From DATFVA01 sp963815785 (lineage in GTDB: Bacteria > Bacteroidota > Ignavibacteria > Ignavibacteriales > Ignavibacteriaceae): DNA of 64,000 bases. The DNA lies in NCBI GenBank assembly GCA_963815785.1, contig CAWFHZ010000016.1, positions 48,304-112,303 of the forward strand. Direction: 5' to 3'. Numbering within the stretch: the stretch's first letter is position 1; each line of letters begins with the position of its first letter. The notes under the pieces were generated by a model that worked only from the letters and a program-made list of their open reading frames with translations, was not told the origin of the DNA and did not search any database. Of the stretch, positions 10,388 to 21,466 are shown one piece after another. Both the position numbers and the translations under genes were made by a program.

Positions 10388-10915
10388 ATGAGAACAGGAT
10401 CCATTCTGCAAATACTTTTATTAGTTGCAATCACAATTACCCCTTTAATATTTATTCCCTGCTCAAATCCCGAAAAAGAAGATACTGAACAAGTAGAATC
10501 AAACATAAAATCATACACTCATACGTGGGATGAAATTATGAATCACAGAAAACAGTATAAGTTTAATAATTCCAACTTTACACAAGATGTTGTAATGCGT
10601 GCAAGTCCATCAGATATAGTTGGAATTGACGGCGCAAAAGCTTATTATTCAAACTTTCTTACCGGGTTTTCAAATATTCAATTCACAATTAAAGATGTTT
10701 TCGGGCAGGGAGATAAACTTGTAAAGTACTGGAATTTTAAAGAAACTCACACACGCTATTTATTAGACATTCCTACAACGGGAAAATATGTGGGCATTGA
10801 TTGTTCAACCTAAGTCCGAATGGGTAATGGAAAAATTGCGGAGGAAAGAGATTTTTATGATAACTATGATTTTCAAAATCAATTGAGACTAATACCACCT
10901 TATGAGCAAAAATAA
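10388..10915 (+). pseudogene. SnoaL-like ester cyclase lipoprotein interrupted by an in-frame TAA
   Basis: The open part (10388-10813, 141 aa) has a lipoprotein-like signal (TPLIFIPCSNPEKE) and a SnoaL-like fold segment (YYSNFLTGFSNIQFTIKDVF, then KYWNFKETHTRYLLDIPTTG). It stops at a TAA at 10811-10813. The same frame then continues with VRMGNGKIAEERDFYDNYDF and ends at 10915, which is the expected C-terminal strand and helix of this family (the -dGKI-E-...-D- motif). One base change, for example TTA to TAA, explains the break. The truncated product would lack the last strand and probably not fold. It lies between an NTF2-like gene and the DUF6090 array. Confidence 0.7.
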
Positions 10916-10930
10916 AGAGAGTTCAAAATT

Positions 10931-11648
10931 ATGGTAAGGATCTTCAGAAGCATCAGACTTAAACTTGCAGCGGAAAACAATGTTGTAAAATACCTTCGTT
11001 ATGCATTTGGCGAAATCGTACTTGTTGTAATCGGAATTTTAATTGCTTTGCAGGTAAACAACTGGAATGAAAAAAGAAAAGACGCAAATTTTGAGCATGA
11101 GATTCTTTCACTTATCGATCAAAATCTTGAACAGGATTCTGTTTCCTTATCGTTTGAACTTTCCCATACAAAACTTGCTATACATTTAACTGATCGATTG
11201 CTAAAGCAAGTCGCATTAAAAAACTTTAATGATAGTTTGAATTACTGGATGGGAAAAATTATCTCCTTCGAACGTTTTAGATCTCAATCCAGCGCTTATG
11301 AAATGTTGAAGTCCAAAGGTCTGGAAAACATCTCTGATAAAAAACTTCAGATGGCACTAATAACGTATTATGACCAAAGTTTATACCAAATTTACCAGTC
11401 TCTGAATGACGTAGAATTATCTTTTAAACAAGATTGGATTCCGGTAATTAAAAAAGAATTTTCAGACTTTAACTGGACAAATTACTGCATTCCAACTAAT
11501 CCTGAAAGAATTCTTTAAAAAGCCATCTACAATCACTCTCTTTAAATTGTATCAGGATAACAGAAGAGGTCTTGTTAGAAATGGAGAAAAAGCACTCGAT
11601 AAAATTGCTGAAATCAGAAAGCTTATTAAAAAAGACACTGGAAGATGA
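10931..11648 (+). pseudogene. DUF6090 family protein, copy 1 of 6, frameshifted near its 3' end
   Basis: The N-terminal 50 residues carry the DUF6090 signature: an amphipathic start (FRSIRLKLAAEN), then KYLRYAFGEIVLVVIGILIA as a single membrane span, then LQVNNWNEKRK. The frame ends at 11518 (195 aa), but from about 11480 another frame continues with LKEFFKKPSTITLFKLYQDN and ends with AEIRKLIKKDTGR at 11648, where the TGA overlaps the ATG of copy 2. Other copies end in the same kind of basic helix (NALIKNIDNELNKIE in copy 5), so a single-base insertion is the simplest reading. The soluble part after the membrane span is helical and probably coiled-coil. Function of the family is unknown; it is common in Bacteroidota. 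Confidence 0.8.
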
Positions 11649-12450
11649 AAATTTTTAGAAATGTAAGACAAAAACTCGCAGCCGAAAACAGTGTTGCAAA
11701 ATACTTGCGTTATGCCGTTGGCGAAATAGTTCTGGTAGTAATTGGAATTCTGATTGCATCCTTCAGGTTAACAACTGGAATGAAAACCAGAAACAAAAAA
11801 AACGGGAAACAGTCTATTTACAAAATTTAAGTATTGATCTAAAGAAACAAATACAGCTGCAGGATATCTATATCGATTTTGAAGATATCTTCCTTCAGGA
11901 TTGCAAAGATATAGTTGCACATTATGAACAAAATATCGGGTTCAAAAACATGGACTCCATTTTTCCAAAAATAAATGATCTGAGTGCAAGAATATCATTC
12001 ACCAATGCCAACACAACTCTTTCAGAAATGATAAATTCCGGAGACATCAATATTATTGATAATGAATCACTAAAAAAGGAACTTATAGAATTTAACCAGT
12101 TTATAGAAGGGTTTGCCAGGAATACAGTTAATAATAACACTAATCTGGTAGATCAGATTGTTGCAAGAAGCGTTGTTAAGAATAGCAACTTTGCATATTC
12201 TAATTATTCCAAAAGAATGAGAAGCAAAATTCAAAAAAATTATCAGATGAATTTTATTAATGTTAAAGACAACACCCTGAAAACGATTGCAATTCAAAAT
12301 CTCAATGAACCCAAAATTAGACTGGAGTTAATTAATGATGTGGTTTTTAGAAATGGTTTAGCCGAATTACAAAAATCAGGCGACGAAATGTTAAAAACAA
12401 AAGCAACACAATTGTTAAAACATATTGAAACAGAATTAAATCATAGATGA
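11645..12450 (+). pseudogene. DUF6090 family protein, copy 2 of 6, frameshifted in the membrane span
   Basis: The start (KIFRNVRQKLAAENSVAKY) and span (GEIVLVVIGILIA) are as in copy 4, but the frame shifts at about 11758-11765. In the shifted frame the expected LQVNNWNENQK follows, and it stays open (LQNLSIDLKKQIQLQD) to 12450. An ORF caller would see two pieces, 11645-11830 and 11950-12450. Start and stop overlap neighbours by ATGA at both ends, which shows that the ancestral unit was a translationally coupled gene chain. The C-terminal 170 residues are helical and unlike the other copies. Confidence 0.8.
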
Positions 12451-13187
12451 AAATTTTTAGGAACATCCGCAAAAAACTAGCTTCCGAACAAAAAGGAATG
12501 TCTTACCTTCGTTATGCAGTCGGAGAAATATTTCTTGTAGTTATCGGAATACTTATTGCGCTGCAGATTAATAATTGGAATGAAAACCGAAAACTTGATA
12601 AGTCTAGACAAGAATACTATCGGCAGCTTTTAATTGATTTGAACAAGGATAAAGAATCAGCAAACTATTTTATAGAGAGTTTTAAAAAAGAACACGAGGA
12701 ATACAACAATTACCTGGAACTTTATGACAAAAAGAATTTAACTCCGTCCGAAGTTTATAACAAACTATTAAAGTTAAACCTGGCTTCCGTTTTTATGAAA
12801 TTCAATTCTAACACCATAGAATCAATCCGCAGCAGCGGTGAGTTGATATTGTTTCCCCTGGAAATAAGAAATAAATTATTGGATTTAAAAGTGTTGCAGG
12901 ATAATATACTTGAGAGAGCAAAACATGAAGATAACCATAAAGCGGATGTTATCAGAAGTATGTCTCTAATAAGAGGAGCCTCAACACTTGATTCCCGACT
13001 GAAAAATCATCCTCAATTAAAAGCTTTCTTGAAATTTAATAACAATCTTCCGCAAATAATTCTGGGCTTAGACGCAACACAAAGATGGAAAGATTTTTCA
13101 GAAACACATTCAGTTTCGAGCTTAACAAAAATGATAAAGGATATTAATGTTATCATCGGTTTGATTAAAAATGAAATGAACAAATAA
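12447..13187 (+). CDS. DUF6090 family protein, copy 3 of 6
   Basis: Intact, 246 residues. It has the family N-terminus (KIFRNIRKKLASEQKGMSY), a single membrane span (GEIFLVVIGILIALQI) and NNWNENRK. The rest is an all-helical domain of about 190 residues with many Lys and Glu residues. The ATG overlaps the stop of copy 2. With no signal peptide and a positively charged start, the short N-terminus is probably cytoplasmic and the helical domain probably periplasmic; that topology is inferred from the positive-inside rule and is not certain. Function unknown. Confidence 0.85.
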   Translation: MKIFRNIRKKLASEQKGMSYLRYAVGEIFLVVIGILIALQINNWNENRKLDKSRQEYYRQLLIDLNKDKESANYFIESFKKEHEEYNNYLELYDKKNLTPSEVYNKLLKLNLASVFMKFNSNTIESIRSSGELILFPLEIRNKLLDLKVLQDNILERAKHEDNHKADVIRSMSLIRGASTLDSRLKNHPQLKAFLKFNNNLPQIILGLDATQRWKDFSETHSVSSLTKMIKDINVIIGLIKNEMNK

Positions 13188-13203
13188 ATTTTATTAAAAC
13201 TTT

Positions 13204-13971
13204 ATGACCAGAATCTTCAGAAACATCAGACAAAAACTCGCAGCCGAAAATAGTGTTGCAAAATACCTGCGTTATGCAATTGGTGAAATCGTACTTGTAG
13301 TAATTGGAATTTTAATTGCTCTACAGGTGAACAATTGGAATGAACAAAGAAAATCGAAAATACATGAAAAAGAATTATATGGCCGAATATTAATGGATTT
13401 GAAAATTGATGAAGACAGAATAAACCAACATATTGATTATTTTAATAATGATTTGGAAATTCTTAATAATATTTACCAGGAAACTCAGGGTTTTTCGAAA
13501 AGTGATTCCCTTGCGGACTTTGGTTCAATCCGGAGTTTTAGAATTTTCAATCTGGTCATTACCTCAAATTATTCCAAAAGCACCAAAGAAATAAGCAACC
13601 CTGAAATTGAGAAAAGTTTGAATGAATATTTTGCAAGAGAACAGCTCATAAAAGATGCTTTAGAAAATATTCGAAATTTCAAGGAGAGCCATGTAAAACC
13701 CTTTCTGGCCAAATACGGCATCAATAATACAGGAGTGCTATTTAAGAACCGCCAATTAGATTATTATAAGCTTAGGGAAAAAAATATACTATCCCTTACA
13801 AAATTTAAAGCACAGTATGGTACCGTACAATTAGACCAACTGCTTTTTGGTATCGGTGTAAGAACTTCCTGGGCCAGGACAGAACTTCAACATATCTTGT
13901 CCATGAACGAAAAACTGCAATTGGATTTGATGAACGAATTGGGCGATAATAATCCATTTAATAAAGAATAA
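13204..13971 (+). CDS. DUF6090 family protein, copy 4 of 6
   Basis: Intact, 255 residues, 16 bp after copy 3. The first 50 residues are closest to copy 2 (RQKLAAENSVAKYLRYA in both), but codons differ at several synonymous positions. After the span (GEIVLVVIGILIALQV) and NNWNEQRK, the helical domain diverges. An internal RTSWARTELQHILSMNEK helix near the C-terminus corresponds in position to the basic terminal helix of the other copies. Function unknown. Confidence 0.85.
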   Translation: MTRIFRNIRQKLAAENSVAKYLRYAIGEIVLVVIGILIALQVNNWNEQRKSKIHEKELYGRILMDLKIDEDRINQHIDYFNNDLEILNNIYQETQGFSKSDSLADFGSIRSFRIFNLVITSNYSKSTKEISNPEIEKSLNEYFAREQLIKDALENIRNFKESHVKPFLAKYGINNTGVLFKNRQLDYYKLREKNILSLTKFKAQYGTVQLDQLLFGIGVRTSWARTELQHILSMNEKLQLDLMNELGDNNPFNKE

Positions 13972-14002
13972 TGAAATTAAAGAAACAACCAACAAATAAT
14001 TA

Positions 14003-14779
14003 ATGATTAAGTTCTTCAGAAATATAAGAAAGCAACTTGCTTCAGAAAACAAAGTAATGGCGTATTTGCGTTATGCTGTTGGCGAAATAGTACTTGTTGT
14101 TGTTGGTATTTTAATTGCACTTCAGGTTAACAACTGGAACGAACAGCGAAAACATAAAAATGAAGAAATACAGTTTCTAAAAGGTTTTAAGAGAACCCTA
14201 AATGAAGATCTAAAGAACAATAATTGGAGGGGAAAGCAGTTTGAGTTAACCAGAGAATCGATTGATATCCTTCTCTCAAGCCTTAAACAAAATATGCCCT
14301 ATAACGACTCGCTTTCCTACCATTTTGGTAGGATAACTCAAACCTGGAGACTCGCAACAAACAATGAGGTATTTGAAACCTTAAAATCTTACAACTTAAA
14401 TCTTATTTCGAATGAGAAATTACGGTATGAAATTGTAGGTTATTATTCTTACTCAGACAATTATCTTAAATCTGATGTACAAACATATTTTTCAATTATT
14501 GATGATGCCAGTAAAAATATTTTCAATACAAGGTTTGATGCATTGTGGAACGGAAGCTACACGAGGAAATCCGAGAAGAGTGGAAATATTATCGATTCGA
14601 ATCTACGTATGATTCCTAATGACTATGCCGAATTGAAACATGACAATAAATTTCTCTATTTCTTAAGAAGTTTAAAAAATCAATATTATTGGAAAATTGA
14701 AACGAATTTGAATAGAATAGACAAAAATGCAAATGCTTTGATTAAAAATATAGATAACGAATTAAATAAAATAGAATAA
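14003..14779 (+). CDS. DUF6090 family protein, copy 5 of 6
   Basis: Intact, 258 residues. The first 34 residues are almost identical to copy 6 (FFRNIRKQLASENKVMAY), while the codons differ at many third positions. The span is GEIVLVVVGILIALQV, followed by NNWNEQRK. The C-terminal 200 residues contain Trp/Tyr-rich helices (ITQTWRLATNNEVFETLKSY) and end in a short basic helix. It is separated by 31 bp from copy 4 and by 33 bp from copy 6, so the array is probably one transcript. Confidence 0.85.
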   Translation: MIKFFRNIRKQLASENKVMAYLRYAVGEIVLVVVGILIALQVNNWNEQRKHKNEEIQFLKGFKRTLNEDLKNNNWRGKQFELTRESIDILLSSLKQNMPYNDSLSYHFGRITQTWRLATNNEVFETLKSYNLNLISNEKLRYEIVGYYSYSDNYLKSDVQTYFSIIDDASKNIFNTRFDALWNGSYTRKSEKSGNIIDSNLRMIPNDYAELKHDNKFLYFLRSLKNQYYWKIETNLNRIDKNANALIKNIDNELNKIE

Positions 14780-14812
14780 TGAAAGCAGAACAAGTTAACC
14801 AACTAATAACTC

Positions 14813-15523
14813 GTGATTAAATTCTTCAGAAATATAAGAAAGCAACTTGCCTCAGAGAATAAAGTGATGGCATACTTACGCTATGCTGTTGGAGAAATTG
14901 TTTTAGTTGTTATCGGGATTTTAATTGCTTTGCAGATTAACAACTGGAATGAATTAAGAAAACAAAATGTTGCTGAGACTGAATTTTTAGAAGGTGTGAA
15001 AAAAGATCTTACGCAAGACAAACAATATATCAAATTAGTCTTAAAGGAAATGGAACCGAAAATAGAGGCATTTGACTTATTAAACAGTAAGGGGTTTTTA
15101 AAGTCTCAGAATAATAATATAACTTCCATTGACACATTATTACAAATTTATTTTTCAACAAAGGGGATACGTACATTTTATCCGGTGTCCGGTTCTTTTC
15201 AATCAGCTGTGTCCGGAAGTGAACTTAATAACTATAAAGATAAAGAAATCATCAGTTCAATCATTAAATTATATAATTCAACTTATTCGAGATTAATTGA
15301 TAACGGGAAAATACTGGATGACAGATGGGCATTTTTAAGAAAAAAATATATCCATCAATTCCGTACAGCAAATTTTCATTTTACGGATAATGCAAAACTC
15401 TCTGAAATTATGGATGATATGTACTATCACTATCTTGAACTGCAATGGTATCGGGGAGTGTTAAAAGATACTCTTGTTGAAATTGATGGATTATTAAAAA
15501 AGATAAATGATGGAATTCTTTAA
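14813..15523 (+). CDS. DUF6090 family protein, copy 6 of 6
   Basis: Intact, 236 residues, starting with GTG at 14813; the conserved I-K-F-F-R start fixes this choice, as copy 5 begins identically. The span is GEIVLVVIGILIALQI, followed by NNWNELRK. The C-terminal domain includes VSGSFQSAVSGSELNNYKDK, which resembles a segment in copy 3 (IESIRSSGELILF) in position: a serine-rich loop before a helix. Last member of the array; the multi-module sensor kinase begins 92 bp downstream. Confidence 0.85.
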   Translation: MIKFFRNIRKQLASENKVMAYLRYAVGEIVLVVIGILIALQINNWNELRKQNVAETEFLEGVKKDLTQDKQYIKLVLKEMEPKIEAFDLLNSKGFLKSQNNNITSIDTLLQIYFSTKGIRTFYPVSGSFQSAVSGSELNNYKDKEIISSIIKLYNSTYSRLIDNGKILDDRWAFLRKKYIHQFRTANFHFTDNAKLSEIMDDMYYHYLELQWYRGVLKDTLVEIDGLLKKINDGIL

Positions 15524-15615
15524 TCAAATCAGTACGAAATAAGGTTTTTAAAAATGAAAGCCGAATCAATTATAAAATATTTTATCATGCCTGATTTTAT
15601 TGAATCATACATTTA

Positions 15616-18600
15616 ATGAAAAAGAAAACACAACAGCTAAATCCCGAACAAAAAATTTCTGAACTTCAAAAAGAGTTATTGAAAAAAACCCGCGAACTTG
15701 AAATTGAAGCCTCACTTGAAAGAGTGAGAGCCGTTGCCATGGAAATGTATAAATCAGACGACCTGCTGAATGTAAGTGAAGTTTTGTATAAAGAACTCTA
15801 CAGGTTAGGATTCAATGAGATCAGAAATGCGATGATCAATATTCATAATGATGAGAATAAAACTTTTCTTAATTATGATTATTCCGATGAAATTGGCAGA
15901 AGCAAAACGCTTTTAAATTTTAACACACATCCCGTAATGGAAAAACAAATAAAGCAGTCACGAATTGCAAATGATGCTTTTTCAGAAGCAGTTTACAAGG
16001 GAAAGAATTTAGAGCAATGGAAAGAGTTTAGAAGAAAATACGGAGAAAAAGAAGATCCGAGAATTGAAAAGATAAAAGCGCTTTACTACTATTTCTATTC
16101 AATAGGTACCGGAACAATCGGCATTTCAACTTTTAGTCAAATCGATAAAGAAAAACTGGTTTTGCTCAAAAGATTCAGAAATGTTTTCAGCTTGGCTTAT
16201 CGAAGATATGCAGATATAGCTTTAGCAGAAGCACAGGCAAGAGAAGCGCTAATTGAAGCTTCACTTGAAAGAGTTCGTGCTGTTGCTATGAGCATGCAGT
16301 AAGTCGGATGATCTGCTTAGCATCTGCGAAGTTTCATTCAAAGAATTTAAAAAATTAGGATTTGATAATCTCAGAAACGCTATCATTCATATTCTTAATG
16401 ATGAGCAAAAATATTTTATGGATTATGATTTTTCTGATTATCTGGGCGGCGGCATTAACAAAATAAGTTATAACTCGCACCCGATGCTCAACGAGCATCT
16501 GAAAAAACTTAAAAAGGCAAATGATGCTTTTGCAGAGGTTGTTATCGATGGTGATCAGCTGGAAAGCTGGAAAGATTTCCGGCGGAGAGGCGGACAGCAG
16601 GATGATCCGAGACTCGATGATATTCCTGCACTTTATTATTATCTCTATTCTATAGGTGTTGGGGATATAGGTATTTCAACATTTAAACAGATTGATGAAT
16701 CACAAATAAAAATTCTGAAAAGATTCCGGAATGTTTTTGATCTGGCATACCGAAGGTATAAGGACATATCTCAGGCAGAAGCACAGGCGCGGGAAGCACA
16801 GATTGAATTGGCACTCGAAAGAGTCCGTGCAAGAACAATGGCTATGCACAACAGCAGCGAACTTGCAGAAACAACCGCTGTACTTTTTCAGCAGTTTGTA
16901 GCTTTGGGAATAACTCCGAAAAGATGTTTTATCGGAATTATCGATAAGGATAAAAAAAGTGAAGATGTTTATCTTACAAGTAACGAAGGAAAGGTAATTC
17001 CAGGCACTGAATCAGTACCAATGATGGAACAGGAATATTTGAAAAAAGTATATAATGCCTGGAACAAAAAGAAGGAACACATTTCATATAAACTGCAGGG
17101 ACAACAAAGGGTCGACTGGACAACTTATATTATGAACAAAGCAAAGCTGTCTCTACCGGAATATGCATCAGATAAATTAAACCTCGACCAATTGCAAAAT
17201 GAGCCGGCAGTATTTAATTACTTTTTCTTTTCAAGCGGCCACATTGGTCTGCATACTCTCGAAGATATTTCTGAAGAGGAAATTTCTATACTGAAAAGAT
17301 TTTCAGCCGTATTTGAACAAACCTACACCCGTTTCCTCGATCTGCAAAAAGCAGAAACACAGGCAAGGGAAGCTGAAATTCAACTTGCTTTAGAAAGAGT
17401 ACGTGCGCGAACAATGGCTATGCATAAAAGTGATGAGCTGGCTGAAACGGCAGCTATCCTATTTCAGCAAATGACACAGCTTGGGGTTACACCTGAACGG
17501 ATAAATATCTGTCTGATTAAAGAAGAAGATAACGTCCTTGAAGTGTGGGCTACAGATCAACAAGGTGTTAAAATCAGTCATCATTTTAATACAAGTCTTG
17601 ATGAGCCGACAACAGGAAAAAGAGTTTATGATGCATGGAAAGAAAAAAAGAAATCACTTATCATTGACCTGAGCGGAAAAGAACTAAGTGATTGGATCCG
17701 GTATGTGCGGGAAGTTATGGGTATGACGATTAAAGCTGAGCTGATAAGAGAACATCGGATACATAGTGTGGCTTTCTTCTCTCAAGGTATGATATTAACA
17801 ACTACACCTGAACCATTACCCAAAGAGTCAATAAAATTACTGGAACGTTTTGCAGAAGTATTCAATTTAACCTATCGTCGTTTTCTCGATCTGCAAAAAG
17901 CAGAAGCGCAGGCAAGGGAAGCACAAATTGAAGTGGCTCTTGAAAGGGTGCGCGCAAGAACCATGGCCATGCAGAAAAGTGAAGAACTCAAGGAAGTTAT
18001 TCGGGTCGTTTATGAACAAATCGCTCATTTAAAAATAAATGTGGACCATGCCGGTTTTGTAGTGGATTATACACCAAAAGGTGACTGGCATTTTTGGATT
18101 GCTGATCAGCAGGAAATACCATCTAAAATCACACATCCATACTTTGATTCAGTTTGGGCGCATCAATTTAATGAAGCTAAAGAAAAAGGAACAGATGTTT
18201 TTACCACCAGTCTGAACTTCGAAGAAAAAAATAAATTTTACAGCGATATGTTTAAACACCTTCCAGACTTATCTGAGGAAGCAAAGGATTTTTATTTTAG
18301 TTGCCCTGGCTTAGCCGGCTCGACAGCATTAATGCAGAATGTTTCGCTCTACATTGAGAATTTTTCAGGCATTCCTTATTCGGATGAAGAGAATAAAATT
18401 CTGATCCGATTTGGTAAAGTTTTCCAGCAGACGTATACCCGCTTCCTCGATCTGCAGAAAGCTGAGGCACAAGCAAGAGAATCTCAGATAGAAGCAGCTT
18501 TGGAAAGAGTAAGAACTAATGCAATGGCTATGCAAAATAGTGATGATCTTGCCAAAATTGTAGAAATAGTTTTTACCGAACTCAGGAAAGTTGGTTTTCA

Positions 18601-21457
18601 AACCAGTCGTTGTGGAATAGGAATAATTGAAAGTGCCGAAACTAAAAAAGTTGATATCTGGTCTACCACACTAGCAGATGATGAGATATCAATTCAAATC
18701 TCAGGTGATGAAATTTTAGAGGGACATGCATTATTGGACGGTATAATTGAACACTGGGTAAATCAAACAGAATTCTCTTATGTACTTGAAGGTGATGACT
18801 TTCTGAAGTACTACCAGAGAGTTAAAAAAACAAACTTTCATTTACCAGATTACGCACAGAAAAATTTATCAAAAGATGAAAAACAGTATTACTACATGGT
18901 TCCATGTAAAGCTGGTGGTATATATGCCTTCAGCTTGGTTCCGTTTACTGATGAAGTTAAAAAAATATTGAGAAGATTTATTGAAGTCTTTCAATTAGCA
19001 TATACCCGCTATGAAGACCTACAAAAAGCAGAAGCACAGGCAAGAGAAGCTAAGATAGAAGCAGCTTTAGAAAAAGTTCGTTCACGTTCATTAGCCATGC
19101 ACAAGAGCAAAGACCTGGAGATAGTTATTACAGTTCTTTTACAACAATTGGAGGAAATTGGGATTCTTTTAGATACAGCCTCAATAGTTATTCCTTCAAA
19201 GGATATGAAAACATCTGTCGATTGGACCGCAAGTAAAAAATACAAGTATTCGAAGGGTTTTATCGTACCTTTCATGGAGAATGGGAAGCCGGTACTAAGT
19301 GGTGAAATAAACAGGGACATGGTTGCAGCCCTGATATCGGGGAAAGAATTTACCAAATCGTATTCTATGAAAGAAAAAAATAAATACTATCAAAATTTAT
19401 TTGATAAATCCGGGTTTAGTGAAACCCCTGAAGCACGTAAAAAATTTCTTTTGAGCCTTCCTGGCATATCAGTTTCAACGGCGGGAATGTAGACCTGCAA
19501 AAAGCAGAAGCACAGGCAAGAGAAGCACAAATTGAAGCTGCCTTGGAAAGAGTTCGAAGTCGAAGTATGGGTATGCATAAAAGTAATGAGTTAAAAGATG
19601 TGGTCAGATTGCTCTACAAAGAATTTCGAATTCTTGAAACAGGTTTTGATTCTGTCAATATCCAGTTAAACCTGGATTCTTCCAAAGATATCAATTTCTG
19701 GGCTTCGGTAGAAGAAGATGTATACCCGGAATTATATCATTTGCCGTACTCTGAGTTACCGATATTTGAAAAAATTAAAAACGCTTTTAATTCACCAGGA
19801 GAAGGATTTTTTGAGTATTCATCAAACAAAGAAGAAAAGAATGCCTTTTTCAGTGGTATATTCAAAGTCCAGCCGGTACCGCTTAAAAGAAAAAAAATAA
19901 TTCAAAATGCTGAAGGAATGGTTATGATGGGATGGTTTCACAGGCATTCCGGCATTGACATCGTGCGATACAATCTCAAACGTTTCAGTGAAGAAGAGAA
20001 GGACATAGTAAAGCGATTCGCTGCTGCATTCGAACAGACCTATATCCGCTTCACTGATCTTCAAAAAGCAGAAACACAGGCACGAGAAGCAATTAAACAG
20101 GCATCCCTGGATAGAGTGCGCGGCGAAATTGCAAGTATGCGCACTGCTGAAGATTTAAATCGCATTACACCTATTATCTGGCGTGAACTAAAAACACTCG
20201 AGGTTCCCTTTATCAGGTGCGGTGTTTTTATTATTAATGAGGAAGATGAAGTAACGCAGGTTTATTTAACCACGCCTGATGGTAAAGCACTCGGAGTTTT
20301 GAATTTGAGATTTGATGCAAATGAACTCACCCGTAATACAGTTAAGTTCTGGAGAAAAAATGAAATCTACAGAGAGCACTGGAATAAAGAAGAGTTTTTA
20401 AACTGGACAAAATCAATGATGAAACTCGGACAGGTTCAGAATGCAGAAACTTACCAGGGTTCATCAAATCCCCCTGATTCACTTCACCTTCACTTTGTTC
20501 CATTTACACAGGGGATGTTGTACGTTGGTGATATTTCTCCTCTTACTGATGAAAAACTCGATCTTGTAAAAACATTGGCAGAAGCTTTCTCAATTGCCTA
20601 TGCACGTTACGAGGATTTTAAAAATCTTGAAGATGCAAAAAATAAAATAGAGATTACATTAAATGAATTAAAAGCCGCACAGGCACAGCTTATCCATTCA
20701 GAAAAGATGGCATCACTCGGTGAACTGACTGCAGGCATAGCTCACGAAATTAAAAATCCTTTAAACTTTGTGAACAATTTTTCAGAGATAAGCCGGGAAT
20801 TATTAATGAAATAGAAGATGAATTACAGAAAAATGATAAAGAAGAAGTGCATTGATCTATTCTAAAAGATTTAAAACTAAATCTTGAAAAAATAAATCAG
20901 CACGGTAAACGAGCTGATTCGATTGTAAAAGGAATGCTTCTTCACTCAAGAGGAACTTCGGGAGAAAAAACATTAACGGATATAAATGATTTGCTTGATC
21001 AGTATGTTAATCTTGCCTACCACGGAATGAGAGCACAGAATAAAGAATTCAATATAACGATTGAAAAAGATTACGACGAATCATTGGAAAAGATAAGTGT
21101 AATACCGCAGGATATCAGCAGAGTATTTTTAAACATAATTAACAATTCCTGCTATGCGGCGTATGATAAGAAAAAGAAAAACAATGATGAAAATTTCTCT
21201 CCGATATCTGAAAGTCTCAACAAAAAAACTGAATGGGAAAATTGAAGTAAGAATTGCTGATAACGGAAACGGAATTCCAAAAGATAATACTTGATAAAAT
21301 ATTCCAGCCTTTCTTTACAACAAAGCCATCCGGCGAAGGAACAGGTTTAGGATTATCGTTAAGTTATGATATAGTTACGAAAGTGCACGGAGGTGAATTG
21401 AAAGTTGAAACTACTGAAGGTAAAGGAACCGAATTCATAATCATTTTGAAAAATTGA
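15616..21457 (+). pseudogene. Very long soluble sensor histidine kinase with nine repeated GAF-like modules, multiply disrupted
   Basis: Nine homologous modules of about 185 residues each begin with a helix of the type ALERVRARTMAMHKSDEL and end with RFLDLQKAEAQARE. Module starts lie near 15706, 16255, 16804, 17380, 17932, 18487, 19049, 19525 and 20092. They are followed by a HisKA segment (HSEKMASLGELTAGIAHEIK) and an HATPase (N, G1 and G2 boxes, GEGTGLGLSLS). No signal peptide or membrane span is seen, so the protein would be cytoplasmic. ORF pieces are 15616-16302, 16418-19492, 19543-20814, 20934-21245 and 21254-21457. Lesions: one extra base near 16300, loss of about 90 nt with a frame change at about 19490, a missing base near 20800, an in-frame TGA at 20853, and extra bases near 21202 and 21287. 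Module fold (GAF-like) is an inference from length and placement. Confidence 0.75.
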
Positions 21458-21466
21458 GAAACACCA

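Noticed and set aside
16290..16310. Programmed ribosomal frameshift at the break in the nine-module kinase
   Set aside because: There is no slippery heptamer or following structure, and other breaks in the same gene need shifts in different directions.
20853..20855. In-frame TGA, considered as a recoded tryptophan codon
   Set aside because: TGA is used as an ordinary stop at many intact genes here (for example 378, 2955 and 12450), so an alternative code is unlikely.
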